Source of the DNA: Paraburkholderia sp. UYCP14C
GTDB taxonomy: Bacteria; Pseudomonadota; Gammaproteobacteria; Burkholderiales; Burkholderiaceae
Direction of reading: 5' to 3'
Assembly: GCF_004197395.1 (NCBI RefSeq)
Contig: NZ_SELS01000002.1
Span: 62,001-126,000, forward strand
Length of the DNA stretch: 64,000 bases
Position 1 is the stretch's first letter. Each line of letters opens with the position of its first letter. The translations under genes were made by a program, and so were the position numbers. Shown in pieces: positions 1 through 10,762 of the stretch. The notes below the pieces were generated by a model. It ran no database searches. It had not been told where the DNA came from and saw nothing but the letters and a program-made list of their open reading frames with translations.

Positions 1-542
1 GCATGCAGAGCCGCTCGTTGATTGAGGCGCCCCTCCTTGCCGACGACCCGGCTCAGACGCGCGAGCTCTTCCGACAGACGCAGGTTGTGGTCGACCAGTT
101 CGTTGAACACCTGCGCGAGCCTGCCATACAGGCCGGGCCATTCGGCCGGAAGGCCCGCGGTTTCGCCGTTCTTGAGCGCGGTCAGCGCCAGCAGGATCGT
201 CTTTGCGCAACTGGTAGCGGGCTCGCCGCGCTGAATGATCGAATTGATATTTGCCACATGGTCCAGCCAGAAGCCACCGAGTGCTTCGCCGGATAAGCGC
301 TGTGCGATGTCGCCGGAGGCTGGGACTGAAAGGTCGCTGGCAACATCGCGAAGCTGGAGCGACATCCGCCCGCATTGCGCTGCCAGCGAGTTGAACTCGG
401 CAGCGACCAGACCTGCGGGCCCCTCCCAGTCGTCCGGAAGCCGCATCGATGCGTCACCGCGCCGGAAAGCTGCCAGCGTACGAGAGATACGCTCGAGCTG
501 CGCTTCTTCGGTCGCTTCTGGAGTAGCCGTGCAAGTGTCCAT
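1..542 (-). CDS. HAMP-domain sensor protein, N-terminal part (cut by window edge)
   Basis: The reading frame runs from an ATG at 542 to the window edge with no stop, giving about 180 residues of a longer protein. A good ribosome site (GGAGGAAAC) lies directly before the ATG. The sequence contains HAMP-like repeats, with blocks such as ALKNGETAGLP, FNELVDHN and VVGKEGRLNQRA. These are typical of the soluble multi-HAMP region of large hybrid histidine kinases, which go on to GAF, HisKA/HATPase and receiver domains. No membrane segment is visible, so a cytoplasmic sensor is likely. The kinase part is outside the window, so the full architecture is an inference from the family. Confidence 0.8.
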   Translation of the reverse strand, partial: MDTCTATPEATEEAQLERISRTLAAFRRGDASMRLPDDWEGPAGLVAAEFNSLAAQCGRMSLQLRDVASDLSVPASGDIAQRLSGEALGGFWLDHVANINSIIQRGEPATSCAKTILLALTALKNGETAGLPAEWPGLYGRLAQVFNELVDHNLRLSEELARLSRVVGKEGRLNQRAALH

Positions 543-884
543 GTTTCCTCCGCTCGGGTAGGAGAAGCTGAACGTCATTGATGGCAGGTGGCCCCATGAA
601 GTCGCCACTGAATAATTCGCTGAGCGACACCTTTCTCACCCGACTCGTGGCCAATCCAGCCCAAGCGTCAAGCCGAGGCACAAGCGATGTGAGGACGCAA
701 GAAACGGACCTGAGGGAAACATGCCGGGTCCGCGAAGCCGGCGTGGCCGCCGGATGCCTTTGTGGAAGGGCTTGAAGAGATGGTTCGTAGCTATGACCGT
801 GCGTCCGGAACCGACCACGTGCGTGCAAAAGTTGCCAATCAATCGTACTTGGGACGCCGTTTTTTTCAGAGCTACTCATGAGGA
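543..884. other. Intergenic region without a recognisable gene
   Basis: This 342-base stretch separates the HAMP sensor start from the end of the MFS fragment. Short reading frames exist on both strands, but none has a family signature or a convincing ribosome site. It probably holds the promoter of the HAMP sensor gene. Confidence 0.5.
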
Positions 885-1497
885 CTATAGCTCGCAGCAG
901 CGTGATACCCCAGCGAGAAAAGCTGAAGTAACGTGGCGAAAGACGTGTCGTTGCCGCGATCGCGACGACCCGCGCAAGCCCTTTTTTAAGGATGCACCGA
1001 AGAGCAGCCACAGCGCGAGCGAACCCGTCGACACGGCGCCCAGCACGAGAAACGCGGCCGCGTACCCGAAACGTTGCGCGCACACGCCGCCGAGCGCCGG
1101 GCTCAGCGCCGCACCCATGCCCTGCACCGTCATGACCACGCCCTGTCCGACGTTCACGCGTCCAGTGCCTTGCAATAGACGAACGACGAGCGCCGGAACG
1201 GCCACGCTTTGCAGACCCGCGCCGATGCCATCGAGCGCCTGCACCGGCCACACGGCCCAACTCGTGATGAACATCGCCGCGACCAGCCCGCGCAGCGGCA
1301 GCGCGAGAAAAGTGATCAGAATCACGCCCCAGTATCCAATGCGCTGGACCAGCCGGTTGGCGAAGAACGCCGCGGCGACCATGACGAGCTGCGCGACCAC
1401 GATCGTCTGCGCGGTGAAGGCGCTCGGATCGCCCTGGTGCGCGGCCACGACCGCAAGGCCGTAGAGCGGCACATCGCGGCATTGCCGAGACGGAACA
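885..1497 (-). pseudogene. MFS transporter, C-terminal half only
   Basis: About 195 residues of a major facilitator superfamily permease are readable, with hydrophobic helices such as LVMVAAAFFANRLVQRIGYW and GVVMTVQGMGAALSPALGG. Only the C-terminal six-helix half is present; the first half is missing. The upstream edge runs straight into a histidine kinase fragment in another frame near 1497, so there is no start codon or promoter of its own. The last residues, after FGASLKKGL, turn basic and unlike a normal MFS tail, so the 3' end may also be altered. This is probably a non-functional remnant. Confidence 0.75.
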
Positions 1498-2056
1498 TCG
1501 CGAGCGCGCGCGCCAGTTGCGCCGGATCGATCACCGGCTGCGTCGTATAGGGCGGAATGTCGACGCCAAGTGCGATCTGGCGGCTTTCCGCCGCTGATTC
1601 ATACGTCTGAATGATGTCGGTCAGCCACGCTTTCAGATCGACCTCACACGCACACACCGTGACCGGTTGCGTGAGCGCGAGCAGGCTCGTCACCTGCGAC
1701 TCGATGCGCCCGATCTGCTCGATGATGGTCTTCAATGCGCGTTCGCGACGTGCATTGTCGCCCGCAAGTGCGTTTTCAGCCTTCAGGCGCATGGCACCCA
1801 TCGGATTGCGGATTTCGTGGGCGATCTGCGCGGCCATTTTTCCCAACGCGCTGAAACGTTCGGCCTGGGCCAGTTGAGTGCTCAGTACGCTCGCCTCGCG
1901 CTGCAGGCGGGCGGCGCGTTCGACGTAGCGATTGAGTGCATCGACGACCTGGTCCAGATCTTTTTCGCCAAGCCGGTCGAGCCCCTTACCCTGCTCGAAG
2001 GGGCCGTCGGACGCGAGCGCGAGTTCCAGCCGCAAGAGATTGCGCTTCCAGCGTCT
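1498..2056 (-). pseudogene. Sensor histidine kinase fragment (HAMP plus HisKA only)
   Basis: The frame encodes a HAMP-like linker and then the HisKA H-box, ALGKMAAQIAHEIRNPMGAM, with the phosphorylatable His in AHEIRNP. It continues to DPAQLARAL, which in this family leads into the N-box of the HATPase domain. Here it breaks off at about 1498 and runs out of frame into MFS sequence. The N-terminal sensor and membrane part is also missing: codons upstream of about 2056 look random. Without an ATP-binding domain it cannot be an active kinase. It may have been the partner of a sigma54 response regulator elsewhere; that is a guess from the family. Confidence 0.75.
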
Positions 2057-2397
2057 GAACGGACGGCCTGGTTCATGCCGTGGCGCTTCCTTTTGTAAAA
2101 GCCGGCAATACTCTTCAATTTCAATTGCGGCCCCGCCCCGTTGGCGGATTGCGTGGCCACGAAGAGGAAGATAATAGTAATTTCGCCCTCGTTCCACCCG
2201 TTCCTGAACCACGCCCGGGGTTTCAGGCAGCCCGCTGTTCGGCGGGCAGCTTTGTGTAAGGGACTCGCCGTTGCGATTCCTACTTTGCCTCCAACGTCGA
2301 AGCGCTTTGCCCCCTCAGACACACGCAACGAAGCAAGTGCGGGTAATTGGACATCTTTGCAGAAAGATGGAAGGTCCGGGCTCGGTGGGTCGCATCG
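2057..2397. other. Intergenic region without a recognisable gene
   Basis: This 341-base stretch lies between the kinase fragment and the next intact kinase gene. The minus-strand frame that continues upstream of the kinase fragment has no family signature. I see no clear promoter or terminator. Confidence 0.4.
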
Positions 2398-3531
2398 CTA
2401 GGGCGACTGTTCTGAGGTGTGGCGCGGCAGTCGCACGGCGAATACCGTCCCGGTCTCGTCGGACCGAGCTTCGATCGCGCCGTGATGCGCTTTGACGATT
2501 TCGCTCGCGATATACAGCCCGAGCCCGAGGCCTGGGTCATCCTTTTCGTTCACCCCACCCTCGCCCCGGCTGAGCGGATCAAAGATTCTCTCGAGCGTCG
2601 GCCGCTCGATGGCGGGGCCGCTATTCCTGACCTCGAAGCGCACTTCCGCACTATCCGCTGTCACTACAACCTGTACCGGCGCGTCTGGCGCTCCGTACTT
2701 GATCGCGTTCAGCACCAGATTGCCGAGCACTTGCTGCAGACGCTGGCCGTCCCAAACTCCGTGCGTGTCGCCCTCTATGTCGAGATCAATCCGGCGGTCT
2801 GGGTGAACTGCGCGTAGCTGGTCCACCTCATCGGCAAACACTTCAGCCAGATCGACGTGGTCCGGCGTGATATTGATACCCAAACCCAATTTCGTTCGAT
2901 TGAAATCGCACAGATCGTCCAGAAGCGTCTGCATGCGGGCGCCACTTCTAATCAGTCGGGCGGCGGCGTCCGATATTTTTTCACCGGCGTTCAGCGCCGC
3001 AAGATACGACGCGGTCATCTGAATGGTCTGCAGTGGGCTGCGCATATCGTGTCCAAGCATTCCGAGCAACAGGTCGCGAGCCTGCTCTACGCGCTCATTA
3101 AAAAAGCCCACCGATTCCGCAATCGCCTGATCAATTGCCTCGTTGAACCGGATCATGTCCTCCAGATCCGGGACACCAAGCACACAGTCGTCGATCCACA
3201 GGCGCAAGACGCTGGCACGAAGCGCTCGATACTCGGCGGCCAGCTGGTTGATGCTGAAGCCGCCTCGTGCGCGCAGCAGCGCATGTGTTTGTGCTGCTGT
3301 CTCCGGCGCATTGATCAGTTTGGGGGCTCGCCCCATTGATTTTTCGCGCTGTGCCTCCTTCGTTTGCGGAGTCGATATATCCTTGACCACGGCCAGCAGG
3401 ATTTGCTGCGCGTGGTCGCGCAATGCGAGCGAGTCCATGCTGGCCGCAGCCGGCAGCAGGGTGGCTGCAAAGGCCTCCCATTGCGCCAGAATGGGCTCAG
3501 TATTCCGCACAATGAAGTCAGCCAGTCGCAT
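2398..3531 (-). CDS. Sensor histidine kinase with RsbRD-like N-terminal domain
   Basis: The protein has 377 residues. An all-helical N-terminal domain (about 1-150; MRLADFIVRNTEPILAQWE) resembles the RsbRD-type sensor domain. Next come the H-box LLGMLGHDMRSPLQTIQM and a complete HATPase domain with N-box (VLGNLVLNAIKYG), G1 box (DPGLGLGLYIASEIV) and the closing strand GTVFAVRLP. There is no membrane segment, so it is cytoplasmic and senses an internal or partner-delivered signal. No response regulator is next to it, so it is an orphan kinase. The start at 3531 follows a purine-rich AGGTGG. The ATP-binding motifs look intact. Confidence 0.9.
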   Translation of the reverse strand: MRLADFIVRNTEPILAQWEAFAATLLPAAASMDSLALRDHAQQILLAVVKDISTPQTKEAQREKSMGRAPKLINAPETAAQTHALLRARGGFSINQLAAEYRALRASVLRLWIDDCVLGVPDLEDMIRFNEAIDQAIAESVGFFNERVEQARDLLLGMLGHDMRSPLQTIQMTASYLAALNAGEKISDAAARLIRSGARMQTLLDDLCDFNRTKLGLGINITPDHVDLAEVFADEVDQLRAVHPDRRIDLDIEGDTHGVWDGQRLQQVLGNLVLNAIKYGAPDAPVQVVVTADSAEVRFEVRNSGPAIERPTLERIFDPLSRGEGGVNEKDDPGLGLGLYIASEIVKAHHGAIEARSDETGTVFAVRLPRHTSEQSP

Positions 3532-3717
3532 GTCTTGACCACCTGTTTAAGTAGAAGACCCTACAGGTAACTAGTACAGTCTAGATTACGCGACCCGTGA
3601 ATGGCAGGCGGAAACGGGTGCCGAGATGGTCGGTGCTGGAACCACGTCGGATGTACCGTGAACGTTCTATAGAGCTGACCTTCGAGTCTTCGACGACACC
3701 TTTCCAGTCCCCTCTCC

Positions 3718-4836
3718 TCAAAGCTTCAGCGAATTCTCTTTGCTGCGAAAGATCAGCGGCCGCTCGTCCATGGCTTTGGGATGGCGCGCCAACTGCACCG
3801 TTCGCACGACCTGTCCGTGATGCGCCGACTTGGCGCAGACGGGATCGGCCGCGGCCGGGTCGCCGGTCAACATGAAGGCCTGACAGCGGCAACCGCCGTG
3901 ATCGGCATGTCGTTCATCGCAGTCGCGGCACGGCTCGCGCATCCAGCCGTCGCCACGAAACGCGTTGAACGCGTCGCTTTCATACCAGATCTGCCTGAGC
4001 GACATGTCACGCACGTTGGGCAGCACGAGCCCCGGCAGCGAACGCGCCGCATGACACGGCAGCGCGGTTCCATCCGGCGCGACACCGAGAAACACCGAGC
4101 CCCAGCCGTTCATGCACGCCTTCGGACGCTGCTCGAAATAGTCGGGGACGACGAACAGGATCCGGCAGCGCTCGCCAATCAGCTTGCGATAGCGCTTCAC
4201 CGTGTCCTCCGCTTCGGCGACCTGCTCCGCGCTCGGCATCAACTGCTCGCGGTTGAGCATGGCCCAGCCGTAGTACTGCGTGTTGGCGAGTTCGAGGTAG
4301 TCGGCGCCAAGATCGAGCGCCATCTCGATGATCTGCCCGACATGCGGCAGGTTGAACCGATGCAGCACGCAGTTGAGCACCATCGGATAGTCGTGCGACT
4401 TGATCAGCCGGGCGACCGCGCGCTTCAGCTCGAACGTGCGCGTGCTCGTCACGAAGTCGTTGAGTTCGCGCGTCGAGTCCTGCAACGAAAGCTGGATATG
4501 GTCGAGTCCCGCGCGTTTGAGCCGCTCGATGCGCGCCGCGCTCAGGCCGATACCCGAGGTGATCAGGTTCGTATAGAAGCCGATTGCGCGCGCATGCTCG
4601 ACAAGCGCTTCGAGATCGTCGCGCTGCAACGGCTCGCCGCCCGAAAAGCCGATCTGCGCCGCGCCTAGCTCGCGCGCCGCGCTGATGATCTCGATCCAGC
4701 TTTCGGTGTCGAGCTCCGCGCCGTGCCGCGCGAAATCGACCGGGTTGTAGCAGAACGCGCAGTGCAGCGGACACCGGTAGGTCAATTCGGCGAGCAGCCA
4801 CAGCGGCGCGGATGGACGGGGATGGTCGTGTGCCAT
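3718..4836 (-). CDS. pqqE: PQQ biosynthesis radical SAM enzyme PqqE
   Basis: PqqE is the SPASM-type radical SAM enzyme that links Glu and Tyr side chains of the PqqA peptide, with PqqD as peptide chaperone. The 372-residue protein has the cluster motif CPLHCAFC (Cx3Cx2C) near the N terminus, the GGEP motif of radical SAM proteins, and a Cys-rich C-terminal region (CMNGWGS, PCHAARS, CRDCDERHADHGGC, DPVCAKS) for auxiliary Fe-S clusters. The frame is open upstream, but the ATG at 4836 was chosen because it sits one base after the pqqD stop and begins MAHDHPRPSAPLWLLAEL as in the family. It is the last gene of the pqqABCDE operon and looks intact. Confidence 0.97.
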   Translation of the reverse strand: MAHDHPRPSAPLWLLAELTYRCPLHCAFCYNPVDFARHGAELDTESWIEIISAARELGAAQIGFSGGEPLQRDDLEALVEHARAIGFYTNLITSGIGLSAARIERLKRAGLDHIQLSLQDSTRELNDFVTSTRTFELKRAVARLIKSHDYPMVLNCVLHRFNLPHVGQIIEMALDLGADYLELANTQYYGWAMLNREQLMPSAEQVAEAEDTVKRYRKLIGERCRILFVVPDYFEQRPKACMNGWGSVFLGVAPDGTALPCHAARSLPGLVLPNVRDMSLRQIWYESDAFNAFRGDGWMREPCRDCDERHADHGGCRCQAFMLTGDPAAADPVCAKSAHHGQVVRTVQLARHPKAMDERPLIFRSKENSLKL

Positions 4837-4837
4837 A

Positions 4838-5119
4838 TCAGTCCAGCCAGCCGCGCAGCCGCGCGTGATCGAGAAAACGGTAGACGTCGGGCGCAAGCTC
4901 GGAGCTGCTGAAAAGCCGCTCGAGTTCGCCGATGATTTCGTCGAGCTCGTGCTGTCCGTCGCAACGCGCGAGGATCGCGCCGGCGCTCGTATTGAGCTTC
5001 ACCATCCCTTCCGGATAGAGCAGCACGTAGGCGTCCTGCGCCACTTCCCACTGCAGACGGAAGATGCTCCGCAGGCGGGGGCGCAGCGGCACGCCGCTGT
5101 CCGCGTCATGCGTATTCAT
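4838..5119 (-). CDS. pqqD: PqqA peptide chaperone PqqD
   Basis: PqqD is a small RiPP recognition protein that binds the PqqA peptide and presents it to PqqE. The 93-residue product has the expected length and motifs ([36 protein letters not shown], then the region around ELERLF). The ATG at 5119 overlaps the pqqC stop in an ATGA, which fixes the start and indicates translational coupling. The longer open frame upstream is only the third frame of pqqC. Confidence 0.96.
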   Translation of the reverse strand: MNTHDADSGVPLRPRLRSIFRLQWEVAQDAYVLLYPEGMVKLNTSAGAILARCDGQHELDEIIGELERLFSSSELAPDVYRFLDHARLRGWLD

Positions 5120-5841
5120 AGGGGCCAGGCCTTTTCGACCGCATCGAGGATCGACCAGAGAATATCGAGTTTGAACCGCAGGATCTCGAGCGCGCGCTGT
5201 TGCGCCTCGGGCGTACGGAAATGGTTCACCGTGACTTCGAGACCGTGCTCGACGTCGCGCTGCGCGAGCGGCACGCGGCTGCGGAAATACTGCAGCCCGT
5301 CCTGCTCGATCCACGGGTAGTGCGACGGCCAACCCGCCAGACGGTCGAGATGGATCTGCGGCGCGAACATCTCGGTCAGCGACGAGCACACCGCCTCCTG
5401 CCACGGTGCGCGGCGCGCGAAGTTCACGTAGGCATCGACTGCGAAACGCACGCCCGGCAACACGTGCTGCTGGCTCCACAGCTCGTCGGGATCCAGGCCC
5501 ACCGCCTCGCCGAGGCGCACCCATGCCTCGATGCCGCCCTCGCCGTCGCGCTGACCGTCGTGATCGACGAGCCGCTGAAGCCAGCGCCGGCGCGTGGCCC
5601 GGTCCGGACAATTGGCGAGGATCGCGGCGTCCTTGAGCGGAATGTTGACCTGATAGTAGAAACGGTTCGCGACCCATCCGCGGATCTGCTCGCGCGAGCA
5701 TCTGCCGCTGTTCAGGCGCTGGTTGAACGGATGATGGATGTGATAGCGCGACTCCAGCGCGCGCAGCCGCGCCTCGAATTGCGCCGGCGTAGAGGCCGTG
5801 TCGTGCGAGGCCGGCGAAGAGATCTGTGCGTTCATGGTCAT
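5116..5841 (-). CDS. pqqC: Pyrroloquinoline-quinone synthase PqqC
   Basis: PqqC is the cofactor-free oxidase that performs the final ring closure and eight-electron oxidation giving PQQ. The product is 241 residues, the usual size, and carries the helical-bundle signature segments [34 protein letters not shown] and [21 protein letters not shown] placed the start at the ATG at 5841 (MTMNAQ), which overlaps the pqqB stop as ATGA; an ATG two codons later is also possible. Both ends overlap neighbours by four bases, so pqqB, pqqC and pqqD are translationally coupled. The gene looks intact. Confidence 0.97.
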   Translation of the reverse strand: MTMNAQISSPASHDTASTPAQFEARLRALESRYHIHHPFNQRLNSGRCSREQIRGWVANRFYYQVNIPLKDAAILANCPDRATRRRWLQRLVDHDGQRDGEGGIEAWVRLGEAVGLDPDELWSQQHVLPGVRFAVDAYVNFARRAPWQEAVCSSLTEMFAPQIHLDRLAGWPSHYPWIEQDGLQYFRSRVPLAQRDVEHGLEVTVNHFRTPEAQQRALEILRFKLDILWSILDAVEKAWPL

Positions 5842-6248
5842 AGCAGAAACATCATGCCGTCGTGCGCGACGGCGATGCCGCGTGCACGCAGTTGCGCATG
5901 CTCCGCGGAGTTCAGGTCGAGAATCGGATTGGTGTTGTTGATATGCGTGTGCACCTTGCGCGTGACGCGCGGCAACGTATCGAGCCAGTCGATCATGCCG
6001 CGGCGGCCGCTCTCGCCGCATTGCGCGAGATGCCCCATGTCGTCGGCGTGTTTCGTGGAGATGCCCAGCTCGATCATCTCCGTGGCCGTCCAGAATGTTC
6101 CGTCGACGAGAACGAGATCCGCCCCGCACATCTCGGCGTGAATTTCGTCCCGCATTTGCGCGAGGCCCGGCGCATAGAACGCGCGGGTTCCTTTGTTCCA
6201 TTGCGGCAGCCCACCGCCCGCGCCCGATCCCAGGATCTTGATCTTCAT
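5838..6248 (-). pseudogene. pqqB: PqqB with large in-frame internal deletion
   Basis: PqqB belongs to the metallo-beta-lactamase fold and acts as a hydroxylase in PQQ synthesis; the usual length is about 300 residues. Here only 136 residues remain. The first 18 ([18 protein letters not shown]) match the normal N terminus, and the frame then jumps to the C-terminal part ([31 protein letters not shown]). The join is near 6194, and about 160 residues have been lost without breaking the frame. The missing part holds the Cys-rich loop after PQWN and the central metal-binding His/Asp region. The start at 6248 and the ATGA coupling to pqqC are preserved, so downstream expression should not be harmed. 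PqqB activity is probably lost. Confidence 0.9.
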
Positions 6249-6314
6249 GGTCGTTGGTTGCGTGCGCCGCCCGCTCCGCCACTCGGGCATTGCGGGCGGC
6301 ACGCCGCAGTCCGC

Positions 6315-6389
6315 TCAGCGATTGGCGATATACATCGTGACTTCAAAGCCGAAACGCAGGTCGGTGTACGACGGGGTGATCCATTGCAT
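6315..6389 (-). CDS. pqqA: PQQ precursor peptide PqqA
   Basis: This 24-residue peptide starts at the ATG at 6389 and contains [17 protein letters not shown]. The conserved Glu16 and Tyr20 in the ExxxY arrangement are the two residues that PqqE cross-links to form PQQ. An AAGGAGAC ribosome site lies 6-10 bases before the start. It is the first gene of the pqq operon, preceded by a sigma54-type promoter. It was identified by direct reading of the minus strand, because it is too short for ordinary gene finding. The peptide looks fully functional. Confidence 0.96.
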   Translation of the reverse strand: MQWITPSYTDLRFGFEVTMYIANR

Positions 6390-6453
6390 GGCATGTCTCC
6401 TTGTTTGCGACTGGATGGAAGAACCGCACTCGATGCGCGGCCGTTCCCTTCAA

Positions 6454-6469
6454 AGCAAAGGACATGCCG
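6454..6469 (-). promoter_or_regulatory. Predicted sigma54 promoter of the pqq operon
   Basis: On the minus strand the sequence CGGCATGTCCTTTGCT matches the sigma54 consensus (TGGCACG-N4-TTGCW). It has the essential GG and GC dinucleotides separated by 10 bases. Transcription would begin about 12 bases past the GC, leaving a leader of about 50 bases before pqqA. A sigma54 activator gene lies immediately upstream, which supports the call. Confidence 0.7.
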
Positions 6470-6606
6470 ATCTCAGGACGCGAGGCACACGAGGCGCGGT
6501 CGGCTCGCACACGAGCCTTCGCGAGGGTGTTGGCAAGGACATCGTCAATTCGCTGAGATAAGCGGGACGAACGCGTCGACGCACGACGCGTTCGGGAGAC
6601 GGACAG

Positions 6607-6644
6607 TGTTGAGTTCTGGAACACTGCTGCTGCGGGACGCAACA
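6607..6644. promoter_or_regulatory. Candidate activator sites upstream of pqqA (TGT-N11-ACA)
   Basis: A perfect 7-base inverted repeat (CAGTGTT / AACACTG, 9-base spacer) spans 6604-6626 and contains TGT-N11-ACA at 6607-6623. A second, imperfect copy (TGC-N11-ACA) is at 6628-6644, centred 21 bases away, about two helical turns. They lie about 150 bases upstream of the sigma54 promoter, a normal distance for an enhancer. The same motif occurs twice before the alcohol dehydrogenase gene. Confidence 0.55.
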
Positions 6645-6712
6645 GCGATCGCAACACCGTTGTGACAGCACGCTGGCGAAACAGGCGTGCCGCTGCAAGC
6701 GGCGCGGTCGGA

Positions 6713-8698
<1,986 letters not shown>

Positions 8699-8808
8699 TG
8701 TCTCCCTCCTGGAAAGCCTGGTACCTTGCCAGACTTTTCTCCGTCTTCTTAAGCAAGCTCCGGGCCATCCGATTCAGCGACGTTGGCGATGCGCGCCCGC
8801 GCTCCGAC

Positions 8809-8858
8809 TGTCCTCTTTCTCAACACTGCGCCGCCCGCGGTTGTACCGGGATGCAACA
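8809..8858. promoter_or_regulatory. Two candidate activator sites upstream of the alcohol dehydrogenase
   Basis: TGT-N11-ACA occurs at 8809-8825 and again at 8842-8858. The centres are 33 bases apart, almost exactly three helical turns, so both face the same side of the DNA. Site ends are similar (TCAACA, GCAACA), as are those before pqqA (GGAACA, GCAACA). They are about 85-120 bases upstream of the sigma54 promoter at 8934. The likely ligand is the AcoR-like protein encoded next door; this is an inference. Confidence 0.6.
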
Positions 8859-8933
8859 CATGGAGCGCCGCGCGGGCAATGTGGACAGCCCCACATTTCA
8901 GGCGCGCCGCCCTTTCGCACTCGCTCGCAAAAA

Positions 8934-8949
8934 TGGCATGCGACTTGCA
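8934..8949 (+). promoter_or_regulatory. Predicted sigma54 promoter of the alcohol dehydrogenase operon
   Basis: TGGCATGCGACTTGCA is a near-perfect match to TGGCACG-N4-TTGCA, with GG-N10-GC intact. The predicted start of transcription is near 8960, about 75 bases before the dehydrogenase ATG. The promoter has one change from the -24 consensus, the same C-to-T change as in the pqqA promoter. Confidence 0.8.
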
Positions 8950-9034
8950 GTAACGGCATCGCAACCGGATCGACACAGAACAAAGGGGCGACGCCTCTCC
9001 CGGCACTGCATCGACAAACACTCAGGAGACGACC

Positions 9035-10762
9035 ATGAAGAACCGTTCGCCCGCCGCAAGCCGGTTGGCTATCCTTGGAGCGAGCATCGCGAGCGCGATG
9101 GCACTGAACGTGGCTCCGGTGGACGCCGCCCCGGATTATCCCCCCGTGACCTACGAGCGCCTCTCTCAAGCACAGAGCGACCCGGGCTGGCTCACCTACT
9201 ACCGGAGCTATAGCGGCCAGTCGCATTCCCCGCTGAAGCAGATCGATGCATCGAATGTCGCCGGACTCAAGCAGGCGTGGAGCTATCAGTTCCCCGCGGA
9301 TCTGAAGCAAGGCTTCGAAGCAACCCCGATCGTCAACGGCAGCTATCTTTTCGTCAGTACGCCGAAAGACAACGTCTACGCATTCGATGTCAAAACCGGC
9401 ACGCAACTGTGGAAATACGAGCCGAAGCTCGGCGCCGAGTCGTTCAAGACCGCATGCTGCGACGTCGTGAATCGCGGCGTCGCGTTGTATGGCAAGAACG
9501 TCTATGTGGCGATGCTGAGCGGCGAGGTCGCCGCAATCGATGCGCAGAGCGGCAACGTCGTGTGGAAGAAGCAGATGTTCGAACCGGGTCTCGGCTACGC
9601 GTTCTCGCTGGCGCCGCTCGCGCTCGACGGCGCGATCGTGGTCGGCACGTCGGGCGGCGAGTATGGGATCCGCGGCTATATCGCCGCGCTCAATCCCGAC
9701 GACGGCTCGATTATCTGGAAGCGCTACACGATCCCGAGTGCCGGCGAAAAGGGTAGCGACACATGGCCCGACGGCATGCAGGAACATGGCGGCGGCGCGG
9801 CATGGCTGACCGGCACCTACGACGCGGCCACGCAGACGCTCTATTGGGGCGTCGGCAATCCGGGGCCGTGGCTCGCGGCGCTGCGTCCCGGCGACAACCT
9901 GTACTCCGATTCGCTGCTCGCGCTCAACCCGAAAAACGGCGAGCTGAAGTGGCACTACCAGTACACGAATAACGACACGTGGGACTACGACGGCGTCAAC
10001 ACGCCGGTGCTCGCCAACATCAGCTACAAGGGCAAGAAGTATGACGCGATCATCCATGCCGACCGCAACGGCTTCTTCCACGCGATCGACCGCAAGACCG
10101 GCAAGCTGATCTACGCCGAGCCGTTCGTCAAGGCGCTGTCGGTGACGGGCTACACCGCCGACGGCAAGCCGATTCAGGATGCAAGCCGGTTTCCCAAGGC
10201 CGGCACGACGATCAACACCTGCCCGAGCTTTCTCGGCGGCAAGAACTGGTGGTCGACCTCCTACGATCCCGAGCGGCACATCGCGGTGGTGCCGTCGCTG
10301 CATGCGTGCATGAGCCTGTCCGGCAAGTCGGTCAGCTACATGGAAGGTCTGCCCTACCTCGGCGAAGGCTTCGAGATCCAGCCTGAACCGGGCAGCCAGG
10401 GTTATGGCGAGTTGCAGGCGATCGACGTCAATACCGGCAAGAAGCTGTGGGGTCACTGGACCAAAATGCCCTGGAACGGCGGCGTCGCCACGACCGCCAG
10501 CGGCCTCGCCTTCAGCGGCTCGCTCGACGGCCATCTGTACGCGTTCGACGTGACGACGGGCAAGGTGCTGTGGGAGAGCCCGCAACTCGCGAGCGGCATC
10601 ATCGCGCAACCTTCGGTGTTCGAGGTCGACGGCAAGGAGTACGTGGCCGTGCTCGCGGGCTACGGCGGTGCGAATCCGATCTGGGGCGGCCCGATGGCCG
10701 ACGTCGCGAAGGACGTTCCGCGCGGCGGCACGCTGTACGTGTTCGCGCTCGATCGCAGCTGA
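9035..10762 (+). CDS. PQQ-dependent alcohol dehydrogenase, lanthanide type
   Basis: This 575-residue periplasmic quinoprotein oxidises an alcohol, passing electrons to a c-type cytochrome. A signal peptide covers about residues 1-32. The eight-bladed propeller repeats are visible as YAFDVKTGTQLWKY, AIDAQSGNVVWKK, ALNPDDGSIIWKR, and AFDVTTGKVLWE. Adjacent Cys141-Cys142 form the characteristic disulfide ring over PQQ. Probable metal ligands are Glu209 (GGEYG), Asn275 (GNPGPW) and Asp317. Asp319 in WDYDG is the additional acid that separates lanthanide enzymes (XoxF, ExaF/PedH) from calcium MxaF, which has Ala there. The start at 9035 follows CAGGAGACGACC. It heads an operon with an electron-transfer fusion protein and a HiPIP. 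The substrate cannot be read from sequence. Confidence 0.93.
   Translation: MKNRSPAASRLAILGASIASAMALNVAPVDAAPDYPPVTYERLSQAQSDPGWLTYYRSYSGQSHSPLKQIDASNVAGLKQAWSYQFPADLKQGFEATPIVNGSYLFVSTPKDNVYAFDVKTGTQLWKYEPKLGAESFKTACCDVVNRGVALYGKNVYVAMLSGEVAAIDAQSGNVVWKKQMFEPGLGYAFSLAPLALDGAIVVGTSGGEYGIRGYIAALNPDDGSIIWKRYTIPSAGEKGSDTWPDGMQEHGGGAAWLTGTYDAATQTLYWGVGNPGPWLAALRPGDNLYSDSLLALNPKNGELKWHYQYTNNDTWDYDGVNTPVLANISYKGKKYDAIIHADRNGFFHAIDRKTGKLIYAEPFVKALSVTGYTADGKPIQDASRFPKAGTTINTCPSFLGGKNWWSTSYDPERHIAVVPSLHACMSLSGKSVSYMEGLPYLGEGFEIQPEPGSQGYGELQAIDVNTGKKLWGHWTKMPWNGGVATTASGLAFSGSLDGHLYAFDVTTGKVLWESPQLASGIIAQPSVFEVDGKEYVAVLAGYGGANPIWGGPMADVAKDVPRGGTLYVFALDRS

Noticed and set aside
4837-4896. Upstream ATG adding 20 residues to PqqE
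   Set aside because: These residues lie inside pqqD and match nothing in the family. The ATG at 4836, one base after the pqqD stop, gives the normal PqqE start.
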